From: Paulinella micropora
Taxonomy: Eukaryota; Cercozoa; Imbricatea; Euglyphida; Paulinellidae
Reading direction: 5' to 3'
Assembly: GCA_019918135.1 (NCBI GenBank)
Contig: WBZZ01001068.1
Span: 90,001 to 122,500 of the forward strand
Length of the DNA: 32,500 nucleotides
Shown: in pieces, positions 18,101-25,133 of the stretch
Layout of the letters: the number at the start of each line of letters is the position of its first letter
How positions within the stretch are numbered: position 1 is the first letter of the stretch
Notes under the pieces: generated by a model
Told to the model about the DNA's origin: nothing
Database searches by the model: none
Seen by the model: only the letters and a program-made list of their open reading frames with translations
Translations under genes and position numbers: made by a program

Positions 18101-18850
18101 TGTTCCCTCTGCTAAATTAGTAGTTGATTTAGTCGTGAGACGAGCATCAAATCTGCCATCAGTATAATATAGATTAGTTCCTTCTGCTAAGTTAGTGGTT
18201 GATTTAGTCGCGAGCCGTATGTCAAAAGCATCATCAAATGTTGCAGTGGTTATGATTGAAGAAACCAATATCGTGTTTAGTAAATTTACTCCTGTTATGT
18301 TCAAATACCCTCCCATATTAATATTACCCAATTCATCAACATTTATTGGAAAGGTTTTATTTACCCAGTTTATTGAATTATATGTTAGATAACTATTCAT
18401 AGCAATTGGTGCTGTAATGACTACATCGGATAGTGTGTCTATTGACCCTAGGGTGGTATTCCTCCATTTACCATCCACGTCATTATATGTTAAGTATTGC
18501 CCGACCGTTGGTGCTGATATGTTTGTATCTATCAAATTGTATAAACTGGTTTGGTGCGGATTGGAAGTATTGCTTCTGTGTTGAGTTGAGGCTTTAACCT
18601 CGTCATTATCCCTAACTCGTTGCTCTGTGTAGTATAGATTTTTTCCTTCTTTTAGGTCTGTAGTGCTTTTGGTAGCCAGTCGTGTGTCAAATCGGCTGTT
18701 GGTAAAATAAAGATTTACGGGGTCGGCATCTTCTGGCACTCTGTCTGTATTTAAGCCTACTATGTTTGTGTTTGTGAGGTCTAAGTTTGTTATATTTAGA
18801 CTATCAACTGCGATTTCTGACAAGCCAAGTAATGATTTATATTGCGACAT
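15188..18850 (-). CDS. Giant phage-like fibre with discoidin-like and S74 chaperone domains
   Basis: 1,220 aa, intact. Order: head region (1-~110); a tandem block to ~585 in which K-S-T-T-[NDS]-L-x-E-G-x-N-L-Y-Y-T occurs 14 times, a repeat type found in phage tail fibres; a discoidin/F5-8C-like domain (~630-800, with W-G-G-V-G-Y-T-G-E-Y-I-K-I-D-L); short T-A-S-G-L-I-T-A-N-A-G repeats (~815-877); a beta-rich head; and a C-terminal S74 intramolecular chaperone (~1063-1180) starting S-D-R-R-L-K-T-D-I, where the Ser is the expected self-cleavage residue, followed by a coiled coil. The protein likely trimerises, folds with the chaperone, and binds the host surface, the discoidin-like domain probably binding glycans. 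The largest gene in the element. Confidence 0.88.
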   Translation of the reverse strand: MSQYKSLLGLSEIAVDSLNITNLDLTNTNIVGLNTDRVPEDADPVNLYFTNSRFDTRLATKSTTDLKEGKNLYYTEQRVRDNDEVKASTQHRSNTSNPHQTSLYNLIDTNISAPTVGQYLTYNDVDGKWRNTTLGSIDTLSDVVITAPIAMNSYLTYNSINWVNKTFPINVDELGNINMGGYLNITGVNLLNTILVSSIITTATFDDAFDIRLATKSTTNLAEGTNLYYTDGRFDARLTTKSTTNLAEGTNLYYTTARANTDFDTRLATKSTTDLKEGTNLYYTTARFDSQLATKSTTNLAEGTNLYYTSARANTDFDTRLATKSTTNLAEGTNLYYTTARANTDFDTRLALKSTTNLGEGTNLYYTNARFDTQLATKSTTNLAEGTNLYYTTARDNSNFDTRLATKSTTNLAEGTNLYYTTARANTDFDTRLATKSTTNLAEGTNLYYTNARFDTQLTTKSTTNLAEGTNLYYTTARANTDFDTRLGTKSTTNLAEGTNLYYTTARANTDFDTRLGTKSTTSLAEGTNLYYTNARFDTQLTTKSTTNLAEGTNLYYTTARANTDFDTRLGTKSIDALSDVIITTPANGQLLSYNGTNWVNSTGSLAFLALSGGTMTGDVKYGASAFTLYTAPQTMTTNTTPSPFVASASDEYYPAYYAFNSDQNNYWSTAIYYNDTTGVYNRVPATTNTWGGVGYTGEYIKIDLGAIHKIKTYYVRSSSANYIETIPNIWYVGTSTDNATYTLWDSQTGQAWASQTTKTYTPASNVNARYIIFVVNKTGSGGTSFRSQPRIASLYFDYETFNYDITNVRNITGYSLTTSGAISATGTITASGLITANAGLTGTTLTASGLITANAGVSGTTLTTSGLITANAGISVVNSTVDIRGEARSGSHGTPAGLYVSANFAPSSGGVEFRHSNGTQGVGFGYNSIYATGSNVNQDLNFYARGSGSLIAQSNFYASAMLVSDGGSRLSIQNQVDGGSNNGLFMWDTTDTNWGIYMASSGSGKALNGGVAPASITGDFSSHAIRFRVPNGSTNGFIWENASNACKMSLRGDNGQLVVPLNVYVASDRRLKTDIKECLGLELINKLNPVSFRMIENTTPLRMGMIAQELDDLLQELNMTDFAGLSKNPVLVPCEKQRAECKLKGECIKPQDVKMVDTGDYCYTIAYPEFIAPVIKAIQELSEKVVNLEKENKILLNILQDQTNQLAEIRAVLYPPNAS
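17110..18240 (-). repeat. Tandem coding repeats in the fibre shaft
   Basis: DNA repeats of roughly 75-85 bp encode the 13 consecutive shaft units; two unit lengths alternate (ends -NARFDTQL and -TARANTDFDTRL). Codons vary between copies (for example TTGGTTCCC versus TTAGTCCCC), so most copies are old, but some adjacent ones are near-identical, consistent with ongoing expansion and contraction. Confidence 0.85.
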
Positions 18851-18902
18851 TATATTAATTAATTATTAAAAAAATACTAAAATATATTAATCTTAGTATA
18901 AA

Positions 18903-19451
18903 ATGCCGTCTGCTGAAGCAAGTCGTAAGAATTGGGGTAAGGCTGTGGAAAGTATTAAGAGTAAAAAGCAACATAAGGTTGAAATAGCGAAAGAGAAATT
19001 AGCAAAATGCAGAAATGCTTATGTAGGTGATGATGAAGAGATGGAGGAAAAGATAAGCCGCATGGCTGAAATGGGTGTTGCTAGTGATATCATTAATGGA
19101 AAAGACCAAGATGATACACCAGAAGAAAGCAGTGAGAGCGATGAAGAATGTGATTTTACCGACATTATCGCTGAAAGGATGGCTAAGATGAAAATTAAAA
19201 GAGCGAAGGTAGAAACTAAGAGAACAAAGAAAAAGACTATTAAGAAACCAGATCTATTTCAACGCGTTGAAATAGATCGGCCTGAGCCTGATGAGAGCGA
19301 AAGCGAAAGTGAAGAAAGTGAGGATGAAATACCAGTAAAGAAAAGTAAGAGTAAAAAGTCAAGCAGTGTAAGTGTAAAAGTTTATAATCAATCTTCAGGT
19401 GCTAAGAAAGAAAAAAATAATGATATTGAAAAATGTTTCTTAAAATTTTGA
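18903..19451 (+). CDS. Highly charged protein, unknown
   Basis: 182 aa from an ATG, divergent from the fibre gene (52 bases between starts). Residues 1-50 are basic/helical, ~60-90 acidic (S-E-S-S-E-S-D-E-E), ~95-118 basic, ~125-150 acidic with SESESEESEDE, then a Lys/Ser-rich tail. No domain recognised; the pattern suggests a DNA- or chromatin-associated or virion core protein. The link between the central basic and acidic blocks is the peptide P-D-L-F-Q-R-V-E-I-D, encoded by a 28-bp palindrome that is also present in the protease gene. It stands directly before the integrase. Confidence 0.7.
   Translation: MPSAEASRKNWGKAVESIKSKKQHKVEIAKEKLAKCRNAYVGDDEEMEEKISRMAEMGVASDIINGKDQDDTPEESSESDEECDFTDIIAERMAKMKIKRAKVETKRTKKKTIKKPDLFQRVEIDRPEPDESESESEESEDEIPVKKSKSKKSSSVSVKVYNQSSGAKKEKNNDIEKCFLKF
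19251..19278. repeat. In-frame palindrome, DLFQRVEID family, in the charged-protein gene
   Basis: A perfect 28-bp palindrome, arm GATCTATTTCAACG followed by its complement. It is read as D-L-F-Q-R-V-E-I-D in the same codon phase as the copy at 11472-11495, in an unrelated gene on the other strand. Confidence 0.93.
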
Positions 19452-19463
19452 TAATATAGGATC

Positions 19464-19490
19464 TTTGTTTTTGACCACTTCAAAAACAAA
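19464..19490. promoter_or_regulatory. Hairpin directly before the integrase start
   Basis: Perfect 11-bp arms TTTGTTTTTGA (19464-19474) and TCAAAAACAAA (19480-19490), loop CCACT, ending three bases before the integrase ATG. It belongs to the GACTACTTC-core hairpin family. Confidence 0.8.
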
Positions 19491-19493
19491 AAC

Positions 19494-20492
19494 ATGGACA
19501 ATAAGCACACATATCAGCAACAACAACAAGAAACTCCTGAGCAAACGGAGCGAAAAGAAAAACTTGAAGAAGCGGGCGAGATACATTACCAATCAAAGCC
19601 AACTAAATTATGGAATACAATAACCTCTCCAGAAGCGAAACCATTAAGCCAAGTTTTTATTGATTTAATGGATATGTCAAAGGTGGCTACCAAAAAAGGA
19701 AATGCTAATTATAATTTTGGTTTGGTTGCTATTGATGTTTATAGCCGTCGTGGATGGGTAGAGCCAGTAAAAAATAAAACGACTGGATATGTATTGGAAG
19801 GATTGAAAAAAATATTTACTAAAGAAGTGCCAGAAAGAATTACTTCAGACAACGGCGGTGAATTTAAGGGACAAGTCGCTGAATACTTCAGACAAAATAA
19901 TATTGAACATAGAACAGCACAAGTAGGCGATCACAGAACAATGGGCATAATAGATAGATTTATTAGAACGATAAGAAATGAATTGAATTTAATATGGGAA
20001 TATAATGAAAATTTTGCTTGGGTGCCGATTATTCACGAAGTTGTTGATGCTTATAATAAAACATTTCATACTACAATACGAGCCGTGCCTATTGATGTTT
20101 ATGATGGTACTGAAAAGAATACTCAAGAAATATACAGAAATCCTTTAATTAATGAATTTCCAAAAGGAACAAGAGTAAGAAAAGAACTAGAAAGGACTAT
20201 TTTTTCAAAGGGCGACAAGCAATTCAGTAAGACTATATTTAAAGTCAAAGGCCGTAAAGGCTTCAAGGTTATTCTATCCGAAGAAGACTTAGTCAGACCT
20301 AGTGAATTATTAAAAACTCATATTGATGAGCAACCCGAAGAGGAAGAACCTAAGGAGCAGTTAGCTGATAAAGTTAAAGAGATAACAAAGGAAAAGAAAA
20401 ATTCTAATTTATTAAAATCATTAGAGATTAAACAGGAGAACATACGGAGTAGCGCTAGAATAAAAAAGAAAAAAGAAGTGTTAGATTTGTAA
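19494..20492 (+). CDS. Polinton retroviral-type integrase
   Basis: 332 aa, intact, from an ATG. The RNase H-fold core covers ~60-200: first acidic site in F-I-D-L-M-D-M, second in T-S-D-N-G-G-E-F, third in G-I-I-D-R-F, 34 residues after the second. The third residue is Asp, where retroviral enzymes have Glu, so this is a D,D,D-type core; whether it is active is inference from conservation of the rest. The C-terminal ~220-280 (F-P-K-G-T-R-V-R, F-K-V-I-L) fits the SH3-like domain, followed by an acidic/basic tail. No N-terminal HHCC zinc finger is seen; instead a Gln-rich start. It joins element ends to host DNA, giving the 6-bp duplication. Confidence 0.9.
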   Translation: MDNKHTYQQQQQETPEQTERKEKLEEAGEIHYQSKPTKLWNTITSPEAKPLSQVFIDLMDMSKVATKKGNANYNFGLVAIDVYSRRGWVEPVKNKTTGYVLEGLKKIFTKEVPERITSDNGGEFKGQVAEYFRQNNIEHRTAQVGDHRTMGIIDRFIRTIRNELNLIWEYNENFAWVPIIHEVVDAYNKTFHTTIRAVPIDVYDGTEKNTQEIYRNPLINEFPKGTRVRKELERTIFSKGDKQFSKTIFKVKGRKGFKVILSEEDLVRPSELLKTHIDEQPEEEEPKEQLADKVKEITKEKKNSNLLKSLEIKQENIRSSARIKKKKEVLDL

Positions 20493-20497
20493 TTTAA

Positions 20498-20980
20498 TTA
20501 ACCGATAACAGTATATAATGATTTGATACGTTTATCCAATCGTCTGGAAATAGGCATAATATTTTCCCATACGCGAAATAAACGATATGTGTCGTCGGTA
20601 TAACAAACAACGCAGTGCATCATTTCCTGACCAGCCTTAGGAGGTGATTGATAGTTTGTTTGAACAACAGCAACCCTTCCTACTTTGTTATCGTTGAACA
20701 ATCTCGCAGTTCCATCGTTCCTGTTGATTGAAGCATAAAATGTTCGAGGCTCCACAATCGTTCCAATAGCCCCTGCTTTCCTCCCTTTCTTCGCTCCCTT
20801 TTTCGCTCCTTTTTTTACACCAACTAAGTCCGCAGGCATTTCATCAAAACGGAGAGCAACCTCCTAAATTCAAATACAATATATTAGTAAGCATAAAATG
20901 GCGCAAACATCTACCTCAACTTCGGGGTCATCCACTTGAGGCTCCTCATCAGGTTCCTCGGTAGGTTCTTCCTCCGCCAT
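20498..20980 (-). CDS. Basic protein of unknown function with a 51-nt intron
   Basis: Exon 1 is 20980-20915 (22 codons, acidic and Pro-rich, from an ATG); exon 2 is 20863-20498 (121 codons plus stop). The intron (20914-20864) starts GTAGAT, ends TTTAG and has TACTAAT about 23 bases before its end, a strong branch-point match. Splicing keeps the frame exactly. The second exon begins basic (K-K-G-A-K-K-G-A-K-K-G-R-K-A-G) and is then strand-rich (R-T-F-Y-A-S, C-V-V-C-Y, Y-R-L-F-R-V). Without splicing, either exon 1 ends within the intron, or translation begins at the ATG at 20839. Not recognised. Ends 5 bases from the convergent integrase stop. Confidence 0.75.
20864..20914 (-). other. Putative spliceosomal intron (51 nt)
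   Basis: GT...AG ends, branch-point-like TACTAAT, in-frame when removed, and the downstream protein before the internal ATG (E-V-A-L-R-F-D-E) is a plausible continuation. Confidence 0.75.
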
Positions 20981-20983
20981 CGT

Positions 20984-21025
20984 CTACCCACATATCAAAA
21001 AGCACAAAAACACATATGTGGGTAG
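20984..21025 (-). promoter_or_regulatory. Hairpin before the intron-containing gene
   Basis: Perfect 12-bp arms CTACCCACATAT (20984-20995) and ATATGTGGGTAG (21014-21025), ending three bases from the ATG at 20980. A further pair AAAAAGCAC (20997-21005) and GTGCTTTTT (21064-21072) lies within and beyond it. Confidence 0.75.
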
Positions 21026-21082
21026 TGCCTGATAGCCGTTCTAATTATTTATATGTATATTATGTGCTTTTTACTAATGTTA

Positions 21083-21107
21083 TTGTTTTTTGACTACCAA
21101 AAAACAA
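21083..21107. promoter_or_regulatory. Hairpin of the GACTAC family in the 21026-21198 gap
   Basis: Perfect 10-bp arms TTGTTTTTTG and CAAAAAACAA around ACTAC. An ATG follows at once on the plus strand (21108), opening only a 36-codon frame, which I do not call as a gene. Confidence 0.7.
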
Positions 21108-21198
21108 ATGAATTATATTGTCTTATGTGAGTGTGTGTCGTGTTATTTGAGGAGAGGTGAGCGGGTAGACAGACACCACACAACACAATTAAGACGAT

Positions 21199-21687
21199 TT
21201 ATGAACTTAATTCCATAATATTACTTCCTTTGTTTTCTATATTGCTTACTTTAGGGACATAGTCAATATATTTCATAAAAGATTGATTAAATGATAGTGC
21301 TTCTTTTTCTATGCCGTCGTGTATCTTTTTGAGAACCTCGCCCCTGTATTCTTTTTTATTTTCATTATACCACACCATAAAAATCTTTCTTTCCTTCTCA
21401 ATCTTCCTCATCCTCTTCTTTCTCTTCAAATTAAATCGCCTATCCTTCTCCACATTTATGCTTTCGTTATTGAGCTTATCCAACATCCTATCGATTGCTT
21501 CTATTTTTACTTGGTCTGGTTTCTTTCGTTCTACTATCAATTCAATTTCTTTATCCATTTTGTTTATTCTTTCCTCACTTCTTATCTTATACAATTTGAG
21601 GTTTGCTTTACTTTCCTTATTCGTTTCAAATATATCAAGCCAATCCTCTACACTCCTATCTTCTAGAGGAATGAGGTTCTCACTCAT
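21199..21687 (-). CDS. Charged coiled-coil protein, unknown
   Basis: 162 aa, intact, from an ATG. Mostly helical and rich in Lys, Glu and Arg (residues ~25-125 form one long coiled coil; K-R-K-K-R-M-R-K-I-E-K-E-R near 87-100). No domain recognised. It is the gene closest to the right end, 374 bases from the right TIR, mirroring the DNA-binding protein at the left end. Structural, packaging or regulatory roles are all possible. Confidence 0.65.
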   Translation of the reverse strand: MSENLIPLEDRSVEDWLDIFETNKESKANLKLYKIRSEERINKMDKEIELIVERKKPDQVKIEAIDRMLDKLNNESINVEKDRRFNLKRKKRMRKIEKERKIFMVWYNENKKEYRGEVLKKIHDGIEKEALSFNQSFMKYIDYVPKVSNIENKGSNIMELSS

Positions 21688-22061
21688 TATAAAACGACAG
21701 CAGAGTTATTATGCGGGTCTGCGGGTCTGCGGGCAGGCGGGCACACGGCATCATTTTGCCCGCACACTTTTACTGGATGCTGATAATTATTTTATTCCTT
21801 TTGTTAGTGAACGAAAAACTTTGATGTTGTCCAAAAAGCTGTCTGCGAGAATTTATCGGTTTTTGGTGGGTGGTGTGGTTTCCTTTTTTTAATTTTTGGA
21901 TGGCTCAATTTTTGGCGGATCGGTGTGATTAGTTGCTTTGTGAGGTGGTTGGTGGCTTATGTGATGATACTTTATGGTTTCTTATTTTATTACAGTGGTT
22001 GATGTTAATTATGGTTTGTTTTTATGTTTTGAGTTCATTTTTCCGTTTTTCTTGTTGTGGA
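21688..22061. other. Right subterminal region, no gene
   Basis: A GC-rich stretch at about 21713-21765 repeats TCTGCGGG/GGCGGGCA units. The rest is T-rich with GTGGTT repeats (21865-21955). No convincing ORF. It may hold terminal replication or packaging signals, but none is recognisable. Confidence 0.5.
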
Positions 22062-22206
22062 TAACTTTTAAGACTAAGGCTTATTTGCTTATAATTGCTT
22101 TCTGTATTGTTTGTTTGCGAAATGAAGAGGAGAGCCGTTGGAATGATTTTGATTTCAACGGAGGTATGTATTGAAAAAGTGTGCCAAAGTGGCACCCTAT
22201 ACTACT
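22062..22206 (-). repeat. Right terminal inverted repeat (145 bp)
   Basis: The reverse complement is identical to 1129-1273 as read, including the tip hairpin; it ends CT next to TGTATC. Confidence 0.95.
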
Positions 22207-22212
22207 TGTATC
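22207..22212. repeat. Target-site duplication, right copy
   Basis: TGTATC, identical to 1123-1128. The bases that follow (ATGTCCCCCGTGACACTCATTTC) resemble the host repeat at 1037-1060 left of the element. Confidence 0.93.
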
Positions 22213-22250
22213 ATGTCCCCCGTGACACTCATTTCTCCTTCTTAGCCTTC

Positions 22251-22743
22251 TTAGAAGGTTGTTCCTCCTCCTTGTCCATTCCCCTTCCCTTTCCCGTTCT
22301 CTTTCTCCCATGTTGCCGTTGCCTCCTTAAATTGCGCTGTCTCTTTCTCCCAGGCTGCCCTTGCTTCCTTATACTGCCCCCGAACCACCCTCCTCTCTTG
22401 GTTCCACTCATAACGTGCCCGTCTCACCCTAGACACATCCTCTAACGCCTTCCTCGTGAAGTCTGCCTGCTCCAACAACCGACTTGTCCTCTCCGCCTCC
22501 CGTCGACATATGTCCCCTTGGTCTATCCACTTCCGCACCTCCTCTCGCAACATCCTATACTCCCGTCTGGCCTCAGCCACATGCTTATAGATATCCTTCC
22601 CTATTCTTATTTCCCCCTTTTCCCACATCCCCTTTTCCCCTTCCTCGTTCTCCTCCTCCCATGCCTCACGCCACAGGTCTGGCTGTCCTTTTCCCCCCCT
22701 TGTCCTCAGCCTTTTCCTCTTTGTCTGACTCCTTCCTCTCCAT
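22251..22743 (-). pseudogene. Coiled-coil ORF in the host flank, frameshifted at a G run
   Basis: The body (ATG at 22628 to the stop at 22251) encodes 125 aa, strongly helical and charged (E-A-R-R-E-Y-R-M-L-R-E-E-V, W-E-K-E-T-A-Q-F-K-E), with a Gly-rich end. Upstream, another frame opens at an ATG at 22743 and gives an acidic start, then stops shortly after a run of seven G at about 22694-22700; beyond the run the frame of the body is open. I infer one gene of ~163 codons broken in the homopolymer. Could be a domesticated or retroelement gag-like protein; not recognised. Confidence 0.5.
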
Positions 22744-24121
22744 GGTGACCTAACGTAGATAATATCCTGTATAGCCTATGCCATTCCCTTCCTCATTTCC
22801 ACATGCCTCGTCCCCTCTGAGCTTCCCACCCTACGCACTCAGTGCGAAAAGGAAAATAAGGACTTGAAGGGTACTGATATGGCCGATATGGGCAGTATTC
22901 CATCCTTTGCAAAAAGCCCGTAAAACCCCTTGAAAAGGCTCCCCATTTCCGTCTTCACTGCCTCTGAGGATGCCACCCGCAAAAGGCGTGGTTTTCCACT
23001 TGGAATTCTGTGCCATGATGTCTTCCTTGTTTTCTTCTTTTTTTGCCATGCCCCTTGCGTTTTTCCCCAATCCAACTCCACCACTTGTTTCTCCCTCATT
23101 CCCTTTGTGGGTCCCACCACTTCCTATCCTTCCATTCCGTTTGACGATAAGCGTAAGTCATCCCATGTCAGCCATCCAACATGTCGTCCGGTTGCTCCCT
23201 GCCGACTGTCGTCCTTCCGCGACGTATCCTTCCAAATAAACCCATCCATATGTCGTGCCATATCATTGTTCGTCCCTCCAAGCCTTCAATCCGTGTTGTA
23301 TTCCCCCTTGTGACATGTTTCCCCATGTCTTTGTTCCTCCAACCTACCATCCCCTTTTGACATCTATGAGAACCATCCACCTTCCATACCATTCCTGTGC
23401 TTCTGTTCCCGCGCCCATCGTGAGAAAACATGTTATCATACCTCCATCAACCACAGCAAACATATAACCAACGTCTGCATAAGGTTGTCCAATGTCCTTA
23501 CCTTTTCGTGAAAGACGTGACATGTGTGGTGTGTCCCCATGACATGTATGTACAGCAACCCTTGCTCATCTCACGAAAAACCCCCAAACACACAAAGGAC
23601 ATATGAAACATATTCCTCGTATATACTTACATCCAAAAGAAACCGTATTCCATAATAAATTCGGAGGTTTCATGTGTGAAAACCACTTCCCGCCACATGA
23701 TGTGTGTGTGTTTGACACAGCAACCCCTGCTCACCCAAGAAAATTCACGAGAACCCAAAAATGACACCCGAAATGCATAGTCCCCATATGTATGCACCCA
23801 AAAACATCCAACACCATTAACAAATACCATGCTTTCCATAAAACAACCCATGTCGCAACTTCGAATCTGTGCCGAATTTTCTCAAGTCCAAGAGGTTCCA
23901 AAAATTTCCAAGTAATAAGGAAAATTTCTTACCCCGTAAACAATGTTGTTATTAGCGACTACAATGTTACCGTTACTCAATATTCAATAATATAATAACT
24001 ATCTAACGACTTATAGAATGAGGAATACCTAACGTAGAAGTGACTCCGTACTCTCCAAGCCAAGGGTAACCGAACAGACCGGAACATCGGGTAATGCCAT
24101 TATATATCGGGTGGGCGGGCA
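22744..24121. other. Host flank, no assignable gene
   Basis: Open frames exist on both strands (for example a minus frame at 22831-23070) but none shows a domain. The motif CCTAACGTAGA, present at 1106-1116 beside the Polinton, recurs at 22749-22759 and 24028-24038. From about 23470 the sequence becomes AT-richer, with ACACA/CATGTG-type repeats. Confidence 0.4.
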
Positions 24122-24767
24122 TAGATTGTGAGGTCTCCAGTTCTCAAACGGATAGTGTCTTTTGTCTTCAAGTTAACAGTCATAAAACGGATAGTGTCGG
24201 GTTGGTGGACTTGAAAATCCCAAATTGATTTGGGAAGCCTAGGCGAAAATGACTGGGAACGGAAAAGACAGTTGGATATTGTGTTTTTCCGTGAATCCTC
24301 TTTGTCTACAAAATTTACCGTAAAACATGTTTCACGGGAAATCGGGGGAAAAGGTAATGCGAATGGGACGAAAAGTGGCAATAGCTAAAAAGAACTTTGA
24401 ACTGATCGTTTGAAATCATTTCTGAACGGAATCGAAAACTAGTTAGTGAAGTCGAAACGTCGTGCAGAGGAAAATCTGATGAACTAGTCAAAAATAGTGA
24501 CTTATCAACGGTAAAGGTTTTGGCCGGTCGTTAAGGTGCTCAATCTGATAGCTCCTCCCCCCCCCCAGACCTAACGGTTGAGTTTAGTTGCGTACAGAAT
24601 GAGTGATTAACGAACGAAGTATGTTTTCTCAGTAAAAAAAATGTTAAAAGGAAAAAGAGAGGTGTGTGAGTCTCTTAAACCATTGAAGAGTAAAAGAATA
24701 ATGCGTCTGTGCTATGAACAGTGCTGGCGCAATGCGGATGATGATCAGCCGGGGCCGGATATCCATG
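24122..24767 (+). repeat. Left arm of the foldback
   Basis: Pairs with 25456-26135. Contains a perfect small palindrome, AATCCCAAATTGATTTGGGA-like, at about 24215-24235, also present in the other arm. Confidence 0.8.
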
Positions 24768-25133
24768 ATCTGCAGCGGGACTGGGACAATGGAGGCACCG
24801 TGACAGTAGCGAGCAATGATATCGGGAGGCGATGCGAGCAGTAGAAAATTAGGTGGCAGGGTATCACATAGCCGAGATGAACTAATGAAGCACCAAGTAT
24901 GCCGTGCCGCCGGATGATAACCACTGAGGGGTTCAATTTCGGTGAGAATAATCGTTGACATACATGCACAAGAGGCGATCAAGGACCGTGGCTTACATGG
25001 ACACGCAGGTCATGGTGTAATGTTTCCGAGTCTAGAGACGATGACGGTTCAAGTGGGAAAAGCGCTGGGCGGGGGGCGGGTGAAGCCATTACGATGAGTA
25101 AAACCCACTTGAGAGTGAAAGGGGTGGGCCAGG

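Larger units (their letters stand above)
1129..22206. mobile_element. Integrated Polinton/Maverick (polintovirus-like) element
   Basis: The element is 21,078 bp, starts AG and ends CT, has 145-bp terminal inverted repeats and a 6-bp target-site duplication. It encodes the Polinton hallmark set: family B DNA polymerase, retroviral-type integrase, double-jelly-roll major capsid protein, penton, adenain-like protease and FtsK/HerA-type packaging ATPase, plus accessory proteins. It is AT-richer than the flanks. Several hallmark genes carry stops or frameshifts although the termini show no mismatch. Host unknown; the fibre and surface-protein genes resemble proteins better known from phages and algal large DNA viruses, which hints at a protist or alga but does not prove it. 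Confidence 0.96.

Noticed and set aside
17110..18240. CRISPR-like repeat array
   Set aside because: Repeats are continuous coding units in the fibre, without unique spacers.
21108..21217. 36-codon plus ORF starting right after the hairpin at 21083
   Set aside because: Very short, unremarkable composition, and it runs into the end of the gene on the other strand.
21311..21892. Plus-strand open frames opposite the coiled-coil gene
   Set aside because: Mirror images of the Lys/Glu-rich minus-strand protein; the minus frame has the virus-like composition and a good start.
22831..23120. Two overlapping minus-strand frames in the host flank
   Set aside because: Both look partly plausible but no domain, start context or repeat supports either.
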